Positions 17,941 through 25,979 of a DNA stretch of 41,258 bases are shown here, in pieces (positions within the stretch are counted from its first letter, which is position 1; every line of letters begins with the position of its first letter). Both the position numbers and the translations under genes were made by a program. The stretch lies in assembly GCA_013114725.1 (NCBI GenBank), contig QCWD01000013.1:1-41258 (forward strand), given 5' to 3'. Source of the stretch: Nitrososphaeraceae archaeon (GTDB taxonomy: Archaea; Thermoproteota; Nitrososphaeria; Nitrososphaerales; Nitrososphaeraceae). The notes below the pieces were generated by a model. That model was not told the DNA's origin and did not search any database. It saw only the letters and a program-made list of their open reading frames with translations.

Positions 17941-18260
17941 TTAAGAATAATTTCTCCAAGTGTAATTACATTTGCTACATCGATAGAATTGGGTCGTAGC
18001 CTCATCCGCAGACCTTGTCTGAAGCATCCACCAGTATGCGTTATCATTTTTACATTTCGGGCATTCGATGTTTATGGTTGGAAGAGTTTCTGCTGCTGTT
18101 TCTGGTTCCATAATTTTTCTGGTTTCTGAATTTCACTTTTTAATGGTGTGTTATTGATATCATCAGTTTGGTAAGATACAAAACCACATCTAGGACAATA
18201 ATTCTTTTTTTCCTCCTGTTTGACCTTCATCCTTGCTTCGCATTTAGGACAAAATTTCAT
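17941..18260 (-). CDS. tfs: Transcription cleavage factor TFS, reading frame broken
   Basis: The two halves of a normal 106-residue TFS are in different frames. The N-half (18260 to about 18115) has a zinc ribbon MKFCPKCEARMKV and NYCPRCGFVSY. The C-half (down to the stop at 17941) has the catalytic ribbon IECPKCKNDNAYWWMLQTR, then SADEATTQFYRCSKCNYTW, with the Asp-Glu pair that is inserted into RNA polymerase to stimulate transcript cleavage. The break is at a run of five T (18114-18118, A on the coding strand); one extra base joins them. An ATG at 18111 starts the C-half exactly at the break, so separate translation is conceivable. A sequencing error is the simplest reading for a core gene. 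Confidence 0.85.
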
Positions 18261-18278
18261 TTACACTCCACCAATTTC

Positions 18279-18560
18279 TTATTTTGTTTTGGTCTCTAAT
18301 AACAATAATAATTCATTAACATCAATTTTTGCCAATTCTGACGCGTTCTCTACTAAATTAAAAACGTTTTCATTTCCCGTTGTAGTAATTTTAAAGATGT
18401 ATTCCTTAAGCAAGGGATGTTTTAACACAACTCCAGCATAATTGACATCCTTATTTTTAAGTAAATTATGTTGAATAATATACATTATTGAAATATCTTC
18501 CTGCATAATCTTAAATTCTAAATCTTTATTATTTTTATATTCGTTAATTTCAGCTAACAT
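18279..18560 (-). CDS. rpo11: RNA polymerase subunit Rpo11 (RpoL)
   Basis: 93 residues. The alpha-like dimerisation core reads MYIIQHNLLKNKDVNYAGVV followed by LKHPLLKEYIFKITTTGN, matching archaeal RpoL, which pairs with Rpo3 in polymerase assembly. It heads the minus-strand run rpo11-tfs-pcn-lysC-cbiH, with tfs starting 18 nt later. A TATA box at 18590-18597 serves this gene and perhaps the divergent gene. Confidence 0.92.
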   Translation of the reverse strand: MLAEINEYKNNKDLEFKIMQEDISIMYIIQHNLLKNKDVNYAGVVLKHPLLKEYIFKITTTGNENVFNLVENASELAKIDVNELLLLLETKTK

Positions 18561-18589
18561 AATTATTATGAGTCAAATACATATTTAGG

Positions 18590-18597
18590 ATATAAAT
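18590..18597. promoter_or_regulatory. TATA box in the rpo11/hypothetical divergent gap
   Basis: ATATAAAT lies 30 nt upstream of the rpo11 ATG (18560) on the minus strand and about 23 nt upstream of the TTG at 18620 on the plus strand. The near-symmetric box could serve both directions in this 59-nt gap. Confidence 0.45.
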
Positions 18598-18619
18598 CAT
18601 ACCATGTTGGAATCGATAA

Positions 18620-19135
18620 TTGTCAAAGACAGAAAATGAAATGATTAACATTATGCTAAATTGTAATAACACCACACTGTCACATAACGATATTTTGAAG
18701 ATGAACATTACATATCAAATACGCGGTGCGATATATGAAATTTTTAATGAGAAAACATGGGAAAAGGCATATAATAAATTTGATAATCTTTTTAGAATCG
18801 GCGTTGAACTTGACATAAATCTTGATAGAAAGAAAATTCATTCAATTAAAACCTTCAGAAAAGGTATTTTATTTTGGACAAGAAGTCCTAAAATTCCTTA
18901 TAGGGTTTGGTTAACTGTTGTTAAAGATGATTCTCCCCATTACCCAACTACTGTAGATGAAGCAAAAAATTTACTTTTTGATTTCTCTCATGATATTGAA
19001 TTCGGATTAAAGGATGTATCCTTGGGAAAACATACCGTTAATGTAGATATAATGATAAACTGGGGTAAGCATCAATACAGCGAACCGCAAAAATTGTCTG
19101 GAAAATCCAACTCAATCCATCTGATTTTATCTTGA
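18620..19135 (+). CDS. Hypothetical protein, 171 aa
   Basis: I do not recognise the family. TTG start; an ATG at codon 8 is an alternative. The protein has no membrane segment or signal peptide. It contains a Trp/Phe-rich middle (FRKGILFWTRSPKIPYRVWLTVV) and a beta-rich C-terminal half ending in VDIMINWGKHQYSEP. The composition and length suggest a folded soluble protein. It is divergent from rpo11, which in archaea often sits beside conserved genes, but no function can be assigned. Confidence 0.65.
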   Translation: MSKTENEMINIMLNCNNTTLSHNDILKMNITYQIRGAIYEIFNEKTWEKAYNKFDNLFRIGVELDINLDRKKIHSIKTFRKGILFWTRSPKIPYRVWLTVVKDDSPHYPTTVDEAKNLLFDFSHDIEFGLKDVSLGKHTVNVDIMINWGKHQYSEPQKLSGKSNSIHLILS

Positions 19136-19208
19136 AAAGAAAATTTGAGACTAATTTTTTTGATAAAAATTATTAATGAGATCTTATTCATGAAACGTTG
19201 ATACTTCA

Positions 19209-19355
19209 ATGGCAAAATTTGATGGAATACGTGGACAGGAATTATTAGATGTTGAAAACCTTAAAAAAGAAATTACGTTAATTTTCAAAGACAATAGATA
19301 TCTTTTTGTGAGGATAGAAAATGGCACTTTGGTATGTGATTCTATTCCAGAATAA
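19209..19355 (+). CDS. Small hypothetical protein, 48 aa
   Basis: An ATG-started ORF encodes MAKFDGIRGQELLDVENL, then a basic-to-hydrophobic segment (LIFKDNRYLFVRIENG), ending VCDSIPE. An AT-rich stretch with TATA character lies about 30-60 nt upstream. It is convergent with the phosphatase gene, whose stop is 1 nt away. It is short and has no recognised domain, but sense codons fill the gap neatly, so it is probably real. Confidence 0.5.
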   Translation: MAKFDGIRGQELLDVENLKKEITLIFKDNRYLFVRIENGTLVCDSIPE

Positions 19356-19356
19356 T

Positions 19357-19857
19357 CTATTTTCTAGTTAGATACTTTTCATATTTGAATAATAACATTT
19401 CCTGGATTTCTGATTGTACCGATCCCGGTCTTTTTGAACGTATAGTCTGTATTGCATCTTTATAGGATTTATTATTTTTTTTCATTATAAATCCTGCTAA
19501 TATCGTACCTGTTCTTCCCAAACCTGCCAAACAATGAACAACTGTTGGTTTATTATTTTGAAGTTGGTAATGAATGTATTCTATGATTGAATCTAGTTCT
19601 TCTAGGGTAGGAGCTTTATAATCTTCCACGTTTAGATGAAGGTAGTCTAAATCTTTTTTAATCCAAGATTTAGGTAACGGTGTTTCTCTTACTGTTACTA
19701 TTGTTTTTATTCCCTGTTTGGTCAGCCACTCTAGCTCATCTGATGATCCCGGAAGACCTGAACCCGCCAAAGTTTTTTCAATCACCCAACTAAAATTGGT
19801 TGGTTTGCGATATAAAGTCCCATAAATCCAACGGTATGTATCTCCTATGCGGGTCAT
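19357..19857 (-). CDS. Dual-specificity protein phosphatase (DUSP23-like)
   Basis: 166 residues. The signature HCxxGxxRT is VHCLAGLGRTGTI, with His108, Cys109 (the nucleophile) and Arg115; the general acid is probably Asp79 in VEDY. The N-terminal FSWVIEKTLAGSGLPGS resembles the start of small DUSP23/VH1-like phosphatases. The likely reaction is dephosphorylation of Tyr or Ser/Thr-phosphate in proteins, or a small molecule. It is convergent with a 48-aa ORF and followed upstream by a 300-nt gap. Confidence 0.88.
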   Translation of the reverse strand: MTRIGDTYRWIYGTLYRKPTNFSWVIEKTLAGSGLPGSSDELEWLTKQGIKTIVTVRETPLPKSWIKKDLDYLHLNVEDYKAPTLEELDSIIEYIHYQLQNNKPTVVHCLAGLGRTGTILAGFIMKKNNKSYKDAIQTIRSKRPGSVQSEIQEMLLFKYEKYLTRK

Positions 19858-20157
19858 TATAGATTGAATTTAATATAGAATAATGAATATTTAAAATTTG
19901 ATAACATATACCTTATACTTACAATTTCCTAACCTCATTTTTTAAAGTCTTTAAATTCTAAACTCATCATAATATTCACCATTTATTTTGTTGAATCTGA
20001 CTGCTTTTTTATATCGAGTCATATTTTTATGTACGCAAAATTGCTCGTTATTACGTAAACAAATTATATTATCTTATGGGATATGGAAATATGCGCCTTT
20101 GCGATTACAATCTTTCCAGGCAATAGATACTTTCATTTTTTATCTTTGGAATAACTT
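19858..20157. other. 300-nt gap without a recognisable gene
   Basis: This is AT-rich DNA between the phosphatase gene and asnS. It must contain both promoters. No ORF longer than about 16 codons with an ATG on the plus strand looks real, and I see no tRNA fold or repeat. Confidence 0.5.
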
Positions 20158-21501
20158 TTGATAACTTTAAAAAGAATTTCATCGATAAATCTAATATTGT
20201 CAATTATCACATTTATCAGAGAAATAAAAAAAGAATCCAATGTCGGTAGGCAATTTACTATAAGGGGATGGGTTCACAGACTACGGAAACAAAAAGAAAA
20301 ATCGTTTATTTTGATTAGGGATGAAAAAGGAGATGTAGTTCAGACTGTATTTCAATCAGAACAAGTTTCAAATATTACTTTGGAATCGTCCATCCAGGTA
20401 ACAGGGATACTTTCCGTCGACAAACGTGCTCCAGAAGGAGGATACGAGTTACAGGGTAAAAATATAGAAATTTTCAACATATCAGAGAATTTTCCTATAG
20501 GTGAATTTCAAAGTCTTGATCTTTTATTGACCAAACGACATCTGGCTATAAGAACAAGAAAATTGATATCTATTTTAAAAATAAAGTCAACAATACTGAA
20601 ATACGCTCGACTTTTCTTTGACAATCTGGCATGGACAGAAGTTCAATGTCCTACTATAGTTAAAGGTTCTATCGAAGGTGGATCAACACTATTTCCAATA
20701 AATTATTTTGATGAAAAAGCATATCTTTCTCAGAGCGCTCAACTTTATCTAGAAGCATACATATTTTCTCTGGGTCCTGTTTGGACTATATCTCCTTCAT
20801 TTAGGGCAGAAAAATCACGAACTGTACGCCACCTAGCTGAATTTTTACATCTTGAAGCGGAGGTTCCATGGACCAGTATGGACGATTTATTAAATATTCA
20901 GGAAAATTTGGTAACCTTTATCATTAATAATCTAAAAAAAGAACGAACAGATGAATTTGTTTATCTTAATAGAAATATATCTGACCTTAATATTACACCT
21001 CCATTTCCAAGATTGGAATACAGTGATGTAATAGATGATTTGCGAAAAAAAGATTTTAAAATAGAAGAAGATGGGAAAAAACGTTATCTGCACTACGGTG
21101 ATGATTTAAACATCGAATCAGAAAGAATGCTTACCCAACAATATTCAACACCAATTTTTGTTGTAGGATATCCTTTATCCATCAAACCATTTTATGTAAA
21201 ATCAGACATCCATGATGAAAATAGAAGTCTATCTGCAGATATGCTTGCTCCACATGGTTTTGGTGAAATAACTAGCGGAGGTCTGAGAGAAGACGACCTT
21301 GCAAAGTTAAAGGAGAGAATCCGAAAAGAAGGTCTGGATCAAAATACCTATGACTGGTATTTGGATTTAAGAAGGTATGGTTCGGTTATACATGGTGGAT
21401 TTGGATTAGGCATAGAACGATTTTTGAGGTGGCTGATAAATTCTGAAGATATAAAAGAAACTGTTGGCTTTCCTAGAACAATGTCAAGAATATCTCCATA
21501 G
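20158..21501 (+). CDS. asnS: Asparaginyl-tRNA synthetase (AsnRS; class II)
   Basis: 447 residues as an ORF. An OB-fold anticodon-binding domain starts FTIRGWVHRLRKQKEKSF. The class II core has motif 2 FRAEKSRTVRHLAEF (the AsnRS form; AspRS has a different RHLNEY-like version) and motif 3 GGFGLGIERFLRW with the final FPRTMSRISP. It charges tRNA-Asn with asparagine. The annotated TTG gives a hydrophobic leader unlike the family; a TTG at 20197 (LSIITFIREIKKES) is a better start. A T-rich terminator follows. Confidence 0.9.
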   Translation: MITLKRISSINLILSIITFIREIKKESNVGRQFTIRGWVHRLRKQKEKSFILIRDEKGDVVQTVFQSEQVSNITLESSIQVTGILSVDKRAPEGGYELQGKNIEIFNISENFPIGEFQSLDLLLTKRHLAIRTRKLISILKIKSTILKYARLFFDNLAWTEVQCPTIVKGSIEGGSTLFPINYFDEKAYLSQSAQLYLEAYIFSLGPVWTISPSFRAEKSRTVRHLAEFLHLEAEVPWTSMDDLLNIQENLVTFIINNLKKERTDEFVYLNRNISDLNITPPFPRLEYSDVIDDLRKKDFKIEEDGKKRYLHYGDDLNIESERMLTQQYSTPIFVVGYPLSIKPFYVKSDIHDENRSLSADMLAPHGFGEITSGGLREDDLAKLKERIRKEGLDQNTYDWYLDLRRYGSVIHGGFGLGIERFLRWLINSEDIKETVGFPRTMSRISP

Positions 21502-21508
21502 CATCTAA

Positions 21509-21516
21509 TTTTTTTT
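21509..21516 (+). terminator. T-rich terminator after asnS
   Basis: A run of eight T lies 7 nt after the asnS stop. Such U-tracts are the usual archaeal intrinsic termination signal. Confidence 0.4.
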
Positions 21517-21546
21517 AGTAAATACCTTCAAAGTTAAATCATCATG

Positions 21547-21557
21547 TTTTTATATTT
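21547..21557 (+). promoter_or_regulatory. TATA box for the RAM-domain protein
   Basis: TTTTTATATTT lies 21-31 nt before the ATG at 21578, placing the transcript start at or just before the start codon. Confidence 0.5.
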
Positions 21558-21577
21558 CGCTCATATCTAATAAATAC

Positions 21578-21808
21578 ATGCCTAGTGCTTTTGTATTACT
21601 TAATGCAGAACTTGGTAGTGAAGATTCTATTGTGAGGGACCTGAAAAATCTGGAAGGAATAAAACAGGTCTTTCAAGTTTATGGAGTATATGATATCATA
21701 GCTCAAGTAGAATCTGATACTATGGAAAAAGTAAAGGAAATAATTACTTGGAAGTTAAGAAAATTATCTGGTGTAAAGTCCACTCTAACGATGATAGTAA
21801 TGGAATAA
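21578..21808 (+). CDS. Stand-alone Lrp/AsnC ligand-binding (RAM) domain protein
   Basis: 76 residues matching only the C-terminal effector domain of Lrp/AsnC proteins: PSAFVLLNAELGSEDSIV, QVYGVYDIIAQVESDT, and GVKSTLTMIVME. There is no helix-turn-helix. In archaea such single-domain proteins form ring oligomers and may bind amino acids or modulate full-length Lrp proteins. It lies 76 nt after asnS, has its own TATA box, and a full-length Lrp is encoded at 30162-30626. Confidence 0.85.
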   Translation: MPSAFVLLNAELGSEDSIVRDLKNLEGIKQVFQVYGVYDIIAQVESDTMEKVKEIITWKLRKLSGVKSTLTMIVME

Positions 21809-21861
21809 TTACCTCTTTTCTAATTTAACATTTATTAATAATTTCAGGTAGAAAATTATAA

Positions 21862-22041
21862 ATGGGTTTTTTGGATTTTTTTAAATCAAAACAAAAAAAT
21901 AATGATGATAAAGATTTATTCAAATGCAAAATTTGTAATACCACTTTTCATGAAAAGGAACGTCTTTTAAAACATATGAAAAAAGCTCATGGTGGCAAGG
22001 ACGATTTTATGCCAAATGTCAATCCATTTGGTGGAAATTAG
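21862..22041 (+). CDS. C2H2 zinc-finger mini-protein, 59 aa
   Basis: ATG start; an amphipathic N-terminus (GFLDFFKSK), then one finger FKCKICNTTFHEKERLL followed by KHMKKAH (Cys-x2-Cys-x12-His-x4-His), then a flexible tail ending NPFGGN. Single C2H2 fingers of this size occur in Thaumarchaeota and may bind nucleic acid or proteins; the target is unknown. The gene lies between the RAM protein and the rhomboid. Confidence 0.75.
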   Translation: MGFLDFFKSKQKNNDDKDLFKCKICNTTFHEKERLLKHMKKAHGGKDDFMPNVNPFGGN

Positions 22042-22075
22042 TCTTATTAACTTAGATTTTTCAGGATAATAAAAC

Positions 22076-23044
22076 ATGTTTCCCATTCATGATGATAATC
22101 AACGACTTCATGGTAGACCTTTCGTAAACTATATTTTGATTTTGATAAATGTTGTTGTATTTATATGGGAATTATCGGTAACAAATTTTTTGAGTAATGA
22201 ATCTCGGGTAGAAGATCTTTTTATGAACTACGGAGCTGTTCCTGATTCTGTTCTAAAGGGAGATTATATAACTTTATTTACATCGATGTTCATGCATGGA
22301 GGAATTGCCCATTTGATTGGTAACATGGTCTTTCTCTATATTTTTGGAGACAACATAGAGGATCGTTTTGGCCATATTAAATATCTTTTACTATATCTTC
22401 TATGGGGAGTACTGGCCGGCGTGGCCCACATCTTTTACGCAGTTGAAACTGGTTCTAGTTTTGTTCCTGCGGTTGGAGCATCAGGAGCAATATCTGGAGT
22501 TTTAGGAGCTTATCTGGTACTGTTTCCAAAAGCAAAAATTGTTACAGTTATTACCACCTTCTTTTTAACTACTGTAAGAATTCCTGCACTTGCATATCTC
22601 CCGTTTTGGTTTATTTTGCAGGTTATATTCAGTTTTCTTAGTCCGCAGGGCGGTGTTGCCTATCTTGCACATATCGGTGGATTTGTTGCTGGTCTGGGTA
22701 TAGCATATCTGTACAAAACATTAGGATTTTTTGATTTATCAACGCCACAAAAACCTGTTTACTACCCTCCAAAAAAACAGAGACCTGCTATCGACGACTT
22801 TAAACTCCTTCATCCTGAAATTATAGAATCTGAAAATTATTATGAAATTTTAATTGAGATTTATGGTATTTCTGACCCAAACAACATTAGCATTTCCTTT
22901 GAATCTGATAAAATATTATTGATAAAAACAACAGAAAACGTAATATTAAAGAAAGTAGATTTACCACAACCTATCAGAAACCATATAATTGATTCAGCGG
23001 AATATCGTAATGGAATATTAAAGATAAAGATTCCCAAATCATAA
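22076..23044 (+). CDS. Rhomboid-family intramembrane serine protease with C-terminal Hsp20-like domain
   Basis: 322 residues. The N-terminal part (about 1-215) has six or so membrane helices with rhomboid motifs: MFMHGGIAHLIGNMVFLYIFG, the catalytic serine in GASGAISG (Ser136) and the paired His199 in YLAHIGGFVAGLG. After a Pro/Lys linker, residues about 254-321 read like an alpha-crystallin domain: YYEILIEIYGISDPNNI, then LLIKTT, and IDSAEYRNGILKIKIPKS, the Gly-Ile-Leu-x-Ile-x-Ile-Pro-Lys end of Hsp20. The enzyme would cut membrane proteins; the appended domain could hold or recruit clients. It precedes the respiratory gene set by 80 nt. Confidence 0.85.
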   Translation: MFPIHDDNQRLHGRPFVNYILILINVVVFIWELSVTNFLSNESRVEDLFMNYGAVPDSVLKGDYITLFTSMFMHGGIAHLIGNMVFLYIFGDNIEDRFGHIKYLLLYLLWGVLAGVAHIFYAVETGSSFVPAVGASGAISGVLGAYLVLFPKAKIVTVITTFFLTTVRIPALAYLPFWFILQVIFSFLSPQGGVAYLAHIGGFVAGLGIAYLYKTLGFFDLSTPQKPVYYPPKKQRPAIDDFKLLHPEIIESENYYEILIEIYGISDPNNISISFESDKILLIKTTENVILKKVDLPQPIRNHIIDSAEYRNGILKIKIPKS

Positions 23045-23087
23045 TTTTAATTTGATAATTCTTTATTATTTGTAGATACTACAAAAG

Positions 23088-23105
23088 TTTATAAGATATT
23101 TTTAT
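23088..23105 (+). promoter_or_regulatory. Promoter region of the Rieske-cytochrome b genes
   Basis: Two TATA-like boxes, TTTATAA (23088-23094) and TATTTTTAT (23097-23105), lie 20-37 nt before the Rieske ATG. Either gives a short or absent leader. Confidence 0.45.
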
Positions 23106-23124
23106 CGGTTTAAAGTCATATAGT

Positions 23125-23736
23125 ATGTCAAAAGAGGCCGCTCCAAGTAGAGATGGTGGGGTATCTAGAAGAGATTTTTTAAAATTATTGGCAGCGGCAG
23201 GTACTGTTTTAACTTTTACTCCATTTGTTGAATGGGGAAAATTTTTGCCCAATCCTACGGGTGGGGGTGCTCAAAAGTCAAAGGTAGAATTACCCGACGG
23301 TTCTCAGGCTAACGTTAAAACTTTTAAGGTTAATCATGCGGAAGCTATAATTTTTCCAAAATCCGATGATCCGGTTTTAAATAAGGAAGCATTTAGAACA
23401 TGGCAGTTTATTAGGCTTCCAAAAGAACTTGGCGGGGATAAAAACGATGCATCCGCTTTTCGAGTTTACAGTATGGTCTGTCTTCACTTGTGGTGTCTGT
23501 GGAAGTATTGGCCAGAAGAAGGAAGGAAAAGGGGTGAATGTCCATGTCATGGAAGCCTCTACGACCCATTAACCGGTCAGGCATTTGCTGGGCCAGCAGC
23601 ATTACAATCACCTCCCTCTAATGTATTACCTAACTTGGACTTGGAAGTTGATGCAGATGGGAACATATGGATTAAACCACCTAATTTTAGCGTTAATGGA
23701 AATGGAGTAGTTGGATTTGGGCGCTACATTACATAA
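23125..23736 (+). CDS. Rieske iron-sulfur protein, complex III-like
   Basis: 203 residues. The N-terminus has a twin-arginine motif SRRDFLK (Arg15-Arg16) and a hydrophobic stretch, so it is probably Tat-exported and kept as a membrane anchor. The [2Fe-2S] ligands are Cys119 and His121 (box CLHLWC) and Cys139 and His142 (box CPCHGS); Cys124 and Cys141 can form the stabilising disulfide. It accepts electrons from quinol via cytochrome b and passes them to a copper protein. Cytochrome b overlaps its last 26 nt, and a plastocyanin-like gene follows, as in AOA. Confidence 0.92.
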   Translation: MSKEAAPSRDGGVSRRDFLKLLAAAGTVLTFTPFVEWGKFLPNPTGGGAQKSKVELPDGSQANVKTFKVNHAEAIIFPKSDDPVLNKEAFRTWQFIRLPKELGGDKNDASAFRVYSMVCLHLWCLWKYWPEEGRKRGECPCHGSLYDPLTGQAFAGPAALQSPPSNVLPNLDLEVDADGNIWIKPPNFSVNGNGVVGFGRYIT

Positions 23737-25327
23737 AGAAAACAGTCTATCTCTTTTCTTTCGCTGGCTGTATGCTGGTGTAGAAAGAAGCATTTTCATG
23801 GGAATCAAATTTACATTCCCTAGCAGATTTGTAAGTCCGCTTGGCTTCCTAGGAATGTTAACATTTGTTATTTTTATCATCCTTGGAATTACAGGAGCTC
23901 TCCTTATGCTTTGGTACGAACCTATTTTAGACAGAGCATGGGACAGCGTTGAAAAGATAAATAATGAAATTCCCTACGGATTCCATCTTCGTAACATACA
24001 CTACCATGCTTCAAATGCAATGGTTTTACTGGCAATACTGCATATGTATTATCAGTATTTTAGCGGACGTTATAAAATTCGAAATGAAATACTTTGGGTA
24101 TCAGGTATTATTCTTGGTGTATTGACTATTCTTGAAGCTTTTACAGGATATGATATTATCTTTAGTGAACGCGCGGAACTTGCAATTTCTATAGCTGCGT
24201 CATTAACAAATTCTATACCTATATTAGGTCCCCAGATGCGGGACGCATTTTTTGGTGCGGGATTCCATGATTTTGTACTCCGTTTCTATGCATTCCATGT
24301 ATTTTTGTTACCCATAGCACTACTTGGTTTGATGGTAATTCATTTTCCAAGATTCCTTGTTTTTGATGTCCCAATGGTTTTGGCAGTTTCAGGTGCCATA
24401 ATGATAACTGGCGGTGTTTTCCCTGTGGAAATGGGTTTAAAGTTTGACCCTAACGTTCCGCCAGGTATTACCGTCCCTGAATGGTACCTTACTGGACTAT
24501 ATTCATTTTTAAGATCTCAGTACGACAAGTTTACCACGGGAGTAGCATGGCCTGGATTGTTCATTGCTACATTGCTTTTGATTCCATTTATTGATAGGTA
24601 TAAAAAATTTTCGTGGAAGGACCGTCCAATTATCACTGCTGTAGGCATAACCAGTATCGCACAAATAATAGTTACCACATATTGGGGATTTTATATAGAT
24701 CCTGATAGGACAAAATCGCTACTTGAACGTTTGGTAATTGATCCAATATTTTTATATTCGGTAATGATAATGTTGGTTCCTCTATCATTTGGATTTACAT
24801 ATCTTATGATCAAACTTGCCAAGAATGCGGAAGCAAACGCCAAGCTGCAACCAAAGAAATCCATATCAACTTCGATTAACCTTCCAAAGAATTGGATATA
24901 TTTACTGCTAATAGCACTATTGGGATTTCAGGTTTATCTTAACATATCTGCATATTATGCAATGTTAAACGGAATGAAGAATTATTCATTATTTATTATT
25001 GGAATAATGATGTTGGTATTTGCAGGAATATTTCATGTGTACCGACACGGACGTTCTTTGGCCAATTCTCCACCGCCCAAACCATCTCTTCCCAAGACAT
25101 TGAGGGCAGCCCAATTAAGTCAGAAAGAAACAATTTCCTCACTTCCTGGCAGTAGTGGCAGCAGTGATAATGGCGAGAAGAAAGGTACGGACACAAAAGA
25201 GGAAAAACCTTTGATTTCATCTGGTGTTGCAGAAGGGAAAAAAACAAAAGGTAATGGTGATACTGATTATAAGAAAAAAGTGGGCGTATCTAGTATTAAC
25301 AAAAAATTGAAAGGATTTTTTAAATAA
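23711..25327 (+). CDS. Cytochrome b (b6/subunit IV fused), complex III-like
   Basis: 538 residues, TTG start overlapping the Rieske gene by 26 nt. The heme-binding core has His97 and His111 (13 residues between) and His196 and His211 (14 between). PEWY (256-259) in VPEWYLTGLYSFLRS marks the quinol-oxidation site. Both halves (b6-like and subunit IV-like) are in one chain. Several more helices run to about 450, then a hydrophilic tail of about 85 residues rich in Ser/Gly/Lys/Glu ends in KKLKGFFK. This is the membrane core of the quinol-oxidising complex that feeds blue-copper carriers. Confidence 0.9.
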   Translation: MDLGATLHKENSLSLFFRWLYAGVERSIFMGIKFTFPSRFVSPLGFLGMLTFVIFIILGITGALLMLWYEPILDRAWDSVEKINNEIPYGFHLRNIHYHASNAMVLLAILHMYYQYFSGRYKIRNEILWVSGIILGVLTILEAFTGYDIIFSERAELAISIAASLTNSIPILGPQMRDAFFGAGFHDFVLRFYAFHVFLLPIALLGLMVIHFPRFLVFDVPMVLAVSGAIMITGGVFPVEMGLKFDPNVPPGITVPEWYLTGLYSFLRSQYDKFTTGVAWPGLFIATLLLIPFIDRYKKFSWKDRPIITAVGITSIAQIIVTTYWGFYIDPDRTKSLLERLVIDPIFLYSVMIMLVPLSFGFTYLMIKLAKNAEANAKLQPKKSISTSINLPKNWIYLLLIALLGFQVYLNISAYYAMLNGMKNYSLFIIGIMMLVFAGIFHVYRHGRSLANSPPPKPSLPKTLRAAQLSQKETISSLPGSSGSSDNGEKKGTDTKEEKPLISSGVAEGKKTKGNGDTDYKKKVGVSSINKKLKGFFK

Positions 25328-25381
25328 AATTTATTAATTATTTTTTAGATATTATGTATTGCAGCCAACTTAATCGATAAC

Positions 25382-25390
25382 CTTTATATG
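25382..25390 (+). promoter_or_regulatory. TATA box of the blue-copper gene
   Basis: CTTTATATG lies 26-34 nt before the ATG at 25416 and fits a leaderless start. The copper gene can therefore be transcribed apart from cytochrome b. Confidence 0.5.
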
Positions 25391-25415
25391 TATTTGAGAA
25401 AGTCATAGATAACTC

Positions 25416-25895
25416 ATGGAGTCAATACGTGAAAATCCTATAGGTGGATTTAGCATTATTGCCTTTATAATCGTATTAACTATCAGCATGGCATATTTTC
25501 AATTTATCTATCTCCCACAGATTAATGCTAAGCCTCATGTTTCTGAAAAGATATTAAATCCTACGACAATTACCGAGGTTTCAATCATGGAAGGTTCTGC
25601 ACTGCCTTCGAATCCTCAATTTTATGTACCAAAAGAGGCCAGGGCCAGTCTTGAGGTATCCAACAAAGTTGTATGGACAAATAATGATAAAACTGCTCAT
25701 ACTATAACAAGTGATACTGGTTATGTAGATAAAATAAGCGGACCTTTTGATACCATGAAGGTTGAAGGTGTTGGTTTGCTGACTCCTGGAAAAACTTTTG
25801 AATTTTTATTCACTCATGAGGGTGAGTATCCATATCATTGTGAGCCACATCCTTGGATGACAGGAATGGTAAAAATTGTTAAAGACTTTTCCTAG
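25416..25895 (+). CDS. Membrane-anchored plastocyanin-like blue copper protein
   Basis: 159 residues with one N-terminal membrane anchor (about 12-33) and an extracytoplasmic cupredoxin domain. Type 1 copper ligands are His95 (in DKTAHTIT), Cys142, His145 and Met148 in YHCEPHPWMTG. It would carry electrons from the Rieske/cytochrome b complex towards a terminal oxidase or other copper proteins, a hallmark of the ammonia-oxidising archaea electron chain. It lies 88 nt after cytochrome b and ends at a T-rich terminator. Confidence 0.92.
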   Translation: MESIRENPIGGFSIIAFIIVLTISMAYFQFIYLPQINAKPHVSEKILNPTTITEVSIMEGSALPSNPQFYVPKEARASLEVSNKVVWTNNDKTAHTITSDTGYVDKISGPFDTMKVEGVGLLTPGKTFEFLFTHEGEYPYHCEPHPWMTGMVKIVKDFS

Positions 25896-25907
25896 TTCTA
25901 TTATCTA

Positions 25908-25924
25908 TTTTTTTTAATTTTTTT
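25908..25924 (+). terminator. T-rich terminator after the blue-copper gene
   Basis: Runs of eight and seven T separated by AA begin 12 nt after the stop, in the gap between two convergent genes. Confidence 0.4.
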
Positions 25925-25979
25925 AATTATATTTTCCTAGTTTTTATTCTGATTTTTATACTTTAATGATAATTGATGA

